Positions 4,595 to 7,341 of a stretch of DNA of 7,341 bases are shown in pieces. Numbering within the stretch: the first letter of the stretch is position 1; the number at the start of each line of letters is the position of its first letter. A program made the position numbers and the translations under genes. The DNA is from Planctomycetota bacterium (lineage in GTDB: Bacteria; Planctomycetota; Planctomycetia; Pirellulales; Lacipirellulaceae): assembly GCA_029259975.1 (NCBI GenBank), contig JAJDEE010000173.1:1-7341 (forward strand), written 5' to 3'. The notes beneath the pieces were generated by a model. That model ran no database searches. It was not told the origin of the DNA and saw nothing but the letters and a program-made list of their open reading frames with translations.

Positions 4595-6577
4595 TCAACC
4601 TTTAATAATTTCAGGAGAAACTTGCTGTAATTCGCCGTAGCCTCGTTTTACGCAGGTGAGATTGTCCTGCACGACTTGTTCGCCTCGCTTGCCGAAATAT
4701 TTGCGTAACGCGCTTTCCACGCCTTCGTAAACCTGTTCGTCCGACATGCCGCTGTCGTCGCTGAACGGCGAGAGTTTGAGGAACACACCCAGCAAGATGA
4801 TTCCCTGCATACGCATTTCCAAGTCGGCCACCGAAGCGACTTCGCGGGCGATGCTGACCATGTCGATAAAATAGATCGACAAGTTTTTATCTTTGATCGT
4901 CTGCTTGTGTTGCTCAGGAATGCGTGCCCAAACGTCCACCGGGTTTTCGTAAGGGCTTTGCATGAAGATTGAACCACCTTCGACCAAGCCGGCGAGTGGG
5001 TTGCCGCTGAACAGGGCATTCGTGTCATTCAGCACAATCAAATCGACGTACTTCAGTTCGCTATGCGAAAAGATATGCGTGTCTGCGATAGTCAGGAAAT
5101 ACGTGGTTGGTAGGCCTTTCTTTTCGGAGCCGTACTTGGGATAGGCCTGCACATCTTTGCCAAAAACTTGGCCGGCGATCGTGGCGATCACCTTGTTGGT
5201 TGTCACCGAGCCAAATCCGCCGACCGAGTGACCACGCATCGAAAAAGCACCTGCAGGACGCAGGTCGGGATCGTTGGTGATAGGCAAGGCGATGGCATGT
5301 TGGACGCCAACGCAGAAGAAATCTTGGCCCTCTTCGATCATATTATCGAAGATTGCGTTGATATCTCCTGGCCGCACGTCGCGGCTGCCAAGTCCTGCGG
5401 CGCCATGATAAATTTGCGGGACACGGTCGATTTTTTCTAGGCCATTTTGGCCCGTCGCGGCATCGCAAAAGGCGGCCTTGATCTCGCGCGTCAGATGATT
5501 ACCCGTTGTTGAAAGTGGGTCGTCCATCCGCTCGATCACGGTAAACGCCTTGCAGTTTTTCAGGGCGTCGACGATTTGCCGCGAGGGGAAAGGGCGGAAG
5601 CAATAGATATTCAAACAACCCGCCTTGATGCCCTTCTCGTCTCGCAAATAGTCGATGGTCGTTTGGGCCGTTTCCATATAGCTGCCGATCCCGACCAGAA
5701 TGTACTCGGCATCTTCGCAGCGGTAAGGCGCAACCATATCGTAACGGCGGCCTGTGTTGCGTTCGAATTCGTCGAAGGCGTCTTCGAGCGTGGGCGCGAC
5801 TTGATCGTAATACCAGCGTTGGGCGATCTTGCCTTTCATATACGAATCTTGATTTTGAACCGGACCCGACATAATCGGGTTCGCCGGGTCCATCAAATTG
5901 ACAAGCTTTTCGGAGGGGTTGCCGATGAAATCTTTCATAAACTCCGGCTCGGGGAGCCGGACGGTTTCCACAGTATGCGTGGTCAGAAAGCCATCTTGTA
6001 CATTGAAAAATGGTGTGCAGGACGCCTCTGCAACACGTCGCGAGATGAGACACAGGTCGCATGCCTCTTGCGCGTTGCGACCGAGCAGCATCCCCCATCC
6101 AACATCGGCAACGCTCATCACATCGTCGTGACCGGCGTGCACGTTAAGGCTATGGCTGGTTAGCGCTCGCGCGCCGATGTTAAACACGACCGGCAATCGC
6201 TTGCCCGAAAGCGTGTACAGCACCTCTTTCATCAGCACCAAACCCTGGCCCGACGTAAAGTTTGTGACGCGTCCTCCGGCAACGGCGAAGCCTTCACAAA
6301 AAGTGGCCGCCGAGTGCTCGCTCTCTGGCTCGAAGAAGAGGAGCGGATCGCCCCAAAGGTTGGTCTCGCCGTTGGTTACAGCGACATTAAAGCCAGAACC
6401 CATCGTCGTAGAACTAGTGATCGGATAGGCACCAGAGCCTTGGCAGACGTGCTTCTCAACCCAGACCACCGCTTCGGCCCCATCACAGGTAGTGGGAATG
6501 CCAGGATACTTGGCGTCTACAGCGTCAAGATCCTCAGTTGGATGGTTAGTGGTACGCTCCAAATAATCGGTCGACAT
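4595..6577 (-). CDS. Pyruvate:ferredoxin/flavodoxin oxidoreductase, N-terminal half (alpha and gamma domains), NifJ-like
   Basis: This 660-aa protein matches the N-terminal half of single-chain NifJ/PFOR. Domain I begins after a short extension (about 28 residues): YPITSSTTMG (51-60) holds T54, E87 fits the glutamate that contacts the TPP aminopyrimidine, FTSGQGLVLM (107-116) follows, and R137 in GARAL fits the pyruvate-binding arginine. Domain II contains FRPF (327-330) and a following ER-MDDP. GAAGLGSRD (392-400) leads into the gamma-type domain III (about 415-640), with HSVGGFGSVTTNKV (450-463), a YGSEKKG...T.SHSEL-like stretch and MQGIILLGVFLKLSPF. All expected catalytic residues seem present, and the frame is open throughout. 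ATG 6577 follows GGAGAAA with about 8-10 nt spacing. The ferredoxin and TPP half is encoded by the next gene, 126 bp downstream, so both products must assemble. It is divergent from the mtd gene. Confidence 0.92.
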   Translation of the reverse strand: MSTDYLERTTNHPTEDLDAVDAKYPGIPTTCDGAEAVVWVEKHVCQGSGAYPITSSTTMGSGFNVAVTNGETNLWGDPLLFFEPESEHSAATFCEGFAVAGGRVTNFTSGQGLVLMKEVLYTLSGKRLPVVFNIGARALTSHSLNVHAGHDDVMSVADVGWGMLLGRNAQEACDLCLISRRVAEASCTPFFNVQDGFLTTHTVETVRLPEPEFMKDFIGNPSEKLVNLMDPANPIMSGPVQNQDSYMKGKIAQRWYYDQVAPTLEDAFDEFERNTGRRYDMVAPYRCEDAEYILVGIGSYMETAQTTIDYLRDEKGIKAGCLNIYCFRPFPSRQIVDALKNCKAFTVIERMDDPLSTTGNHLTREIKAAFCDAATGQNGLEKIDRVPQIYHGAAGLGSRDVRPGDINAIFDNMIEEGQDFFCVGVQHAIALPITNDPDLRPAGAFSMRGHSVGGFGSVTTNKVIATIAGQVFGKDVQAYPKYGSEKKGLPTTYFLTIADTHIFSHSELKYVDLIVLNDTNALFSGNPLAGLVEGGSIFMQSPYENPVDVWARIPEQHKQTIKDKNLSIYFIDMVSIAREVASVADLEMRMQGIILLGVFLKLSPFSDDSGMSDEQVYEGVESALRKYFGKRGEQVVQDNLTCVKRGYGELQQVSPEIIKG

Positions 6578-7192
6578 ACGCGTATTTCTCCAAATGGAAA
6601 AGCGTGCTGCCTAGCAACAGAAGTATCGTTCTCAGGCAAACGGCGCAAGAACACGCGCCTTCACGCTATGCTTAACTTCAGGCCAACCAGACTGCGAGCA
6701 GCTGTTGGCACAAAAAATCGATGGTTGTGGTTAACGTATGGCGACAACCAACATCGGCAGCCTGGTCAAATTTGTGTTGTGTGACAAGAGCCTTCGCCAA
6801 AAAACTCGTTATATTCCGTGGACTCTTAGCCCCTTAGAGTTACAACCCTCTGGAGTTGAAAAGTATTTCTCTTGGAGCAACGAAAAAGACGTATAGATAT
6901 TCGATGAACCGTCATCCTACACTTATAAAAGATTTACGCAAGTGGACCTACATGTCTACTTATATTTCCTGTGCCACAAGTCCATACAGCAATTGTGGAT
7001 GCGCAAAAATCAATCATTTGACGGGTCGAAGCATAGTCGGCACGATATTGCCTAAGGAATTTTGATGCAATCCGCCGAGTACTCCGCCAGCCCAGGCTTG
7101 GCAAAAAGCCACGCCTCCGCAACACAGGGCCATCGCATCAAAACCTCACTGAAACAGGGAAAGTCCTTTCGTCATTCGCCATTTAGAACTTT
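6578..7192. other. Divergent intergenic region between the PFOR operon and the mtd gene
   Basis: No convincing gene is seen, apart from a weak 48-codon frame listed separately. The PFOR ribosome site GGAGAAA is on the - strand at 6585-6591. A 5-bp stem GGCGC/GCGCC lies at 6642-6659. A perfect 7-bp inverted repeat TGGTTGT/ACAACCA occupies 6722-6750 around a GTTAAC-containing loop and is placed where a regulator of either direction could bind. About 6780-7060 is noticeably richer in A and T than the flanking genes. It probably contains the mtd promoter, but I cannot point to definite -35/-10 boxes. Confidence 0.55.
6722..6750. promoter_or_regulatory. Possible operator-like inverted repeat
   Basis: TGGTTGT at 6722-6728 is exactly inverted as ACAACCA at 6744-6750, with a 15-nt spacer containing the palindrome GTTAAC. 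It lies about 145 bp upstream of the PFOR operon start. The dyad could be a protein-binding site or chance; nothing in the window identifies a regulator. Confidence 0.2.
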
Positions 7193-7211
7193 ATGCCTCC
7201 AAACATCCTAG
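7065..7211 (+). CDS. Possible 48-aa upstream ORF overlapping the mtd start
   Basis: ATG 7065 has a good ribosome site, AAGGA at 7054-7058 with 6-nt spacing, better than anything in front of the mtd gene itself. The frame runs 48 codons to TAG at 7209-7211. It therefore overlaps the first 19 nt of mtd in another frame. The peptide is rich in Ser, Ala, Lys and His and resembles no family I know. It could be a leader ORF that couples ribosomes to the mtd start, or simply a chance frame in the leader of the mRNA. Confidence 0.25.
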   Translation: MQSAEYSASPGLAKSHASATQGHRIKTSLKQGKSFRHSPFRTLCLQTS

Positions 7212-7341
7212 TCTGCCTTGATACCGATCCGCAGCCAAGCGTCTTCGACGGCGTGGTGGCTGTTGATGCTGGTGTTGATCATTTGTTTCGACATGGCGGC
7301 GTCACGCCCGAGGACGTTCGCGATCTCGTGCATGGTGCGAT
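7193..7341 (+). CDS. Methylene-tetrahydromethanopterin/tetrahydrofolate dehydrogenase (MtdA/MtdB/MtdC family), N-terminal fragment
   Basis: Only the first 49 codons are inside the window; the gene continues past the right edge. The peptide starts MPPNILVCLDTDPQPSVFDG and continues VVAVDAGVDHLFRHGGVTPED. This matches the N-terminal domain of MtdA (LFQFDTDATPSVFD..V..D.GADH...G.VTPDN) as I remember it. These enzymes oxidise methylene-H4MPT (or methylene-H4F) to the methenyl form with NAD(P)+, in the formaldehyde oxidation and detoxification branch. Planctomycetes are known to carry their own class, MtdC, so that is the likeliest subtype, but 49 residues cannot decide between classes. ATG 7193 is the only start, because an in-frame TAG lies at 7184-7186. 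No clear ribosome site precedes it. The gene is divergent from the PFOR operon. Confidence 0.85.
   Translation, partial: MPPNILVCLDTDPQPSVFDGVVAVDAGVDHLFRHGGVTPEDVRDLVHGA

Noticed and set aside
4517..4597. Intrinsic terminator between the two PFOR genes
   Set aside because: The stem is strong but has C-A mismatches on the transcribed strand, a 25-nt loop and no following T-run.
5499..6163. About 195-200-codon frames on both strands inside the alpha/gamma gene
   Set aside because: Both overlap the PFOR coding frame, which carries all expected residues; no family features in the alternative frames.
2822..6577. PFOR as a recently broken pseudogene
   Set aside because: Two in-frame stops, a separate good ribosome site (GGAAAGG) before the second gene and intact catalytic residues in both halves argue for two working genes.
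6856..7065. 69-codon + strand frame whose TGA overlaps the ATG at 7065
   Set aside because: TTG start, AT-rich spacer composition and no recognisable motif; the TGATG overlap is probably chance.

Overview
The window looks like chromosomal DNA of a planctomycete, probably a Pirellulales-type (Rhodopirellula/Blastopirellula-like) bacterium. That assignment is inference. It rests on the combination of a Bacillus-type succinate dehydrogenase iron-sulfur subunit, a bacterial SUI1/YciH protein with a cysteine-rich N-terminus, a NifJ-like pyruvate:ferredoxin oxidoreductase in two genes, and the start of a methylene-tetrahydromethanopterin dehydrogenase (the C1 pathway known from planctomycetes and methylotrophs). 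The long, repeat-rich intergenic regions also fit.

Layout. 1-1110 holds no convincing gene but is dense in inverted repeats, with a chain of hairpins between about 430 and 750. 1111-2319 is a tight two-gene unit on the + strand: sdhB and a SUI1/YciH-like gene, 3 nt apart. 2362-2585 is a small palindromic element: 13-bp terminal inverted repeats, long inner arms and flanking 9-bp direct repeats, so it looks like a MITE. It sits just before a small S4-domain RNA-binding protein gene (2606-2818, +). That gene converges, with a 3-nt gap, on a - strand operon read from 6577 down to 2822. The operon encodes one NifJ-type pyruvate:ferredoxin/flavodoxin oxidoreductase as two polypeptides: a 660-aa part (alpha plus gamma domains) and a 548-aa part (two 4Fe-4S clusters plus the TPP domain). 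The genes are separated by 126 bp carrying a strong inverted repeat. 6578-7192 is a divergent, partly AT-rich spacer. 7193-7341 is the first 49 codons of a methylene-H4MPT/H4F dehydrogenase of the MtdA/MtdB/MtdC family, cut by the window end.

How the genes fit together. Three of the genes or gene pairs belong to central carbon and electron metabolism: succinate to quinone (SdhB), pyruvate to acetyl-CoA plus reduced ferredoxin or flavodoxin (the split PFOR), and C1 oxidation (Mtd). The SUI1 and S4 proteins are translation or RNA-binding factors. The most unusual points are the split PFOR with an in-phase, stem-loop-bearing junction, the MITE-like element and the hairpin-rich 5' region.
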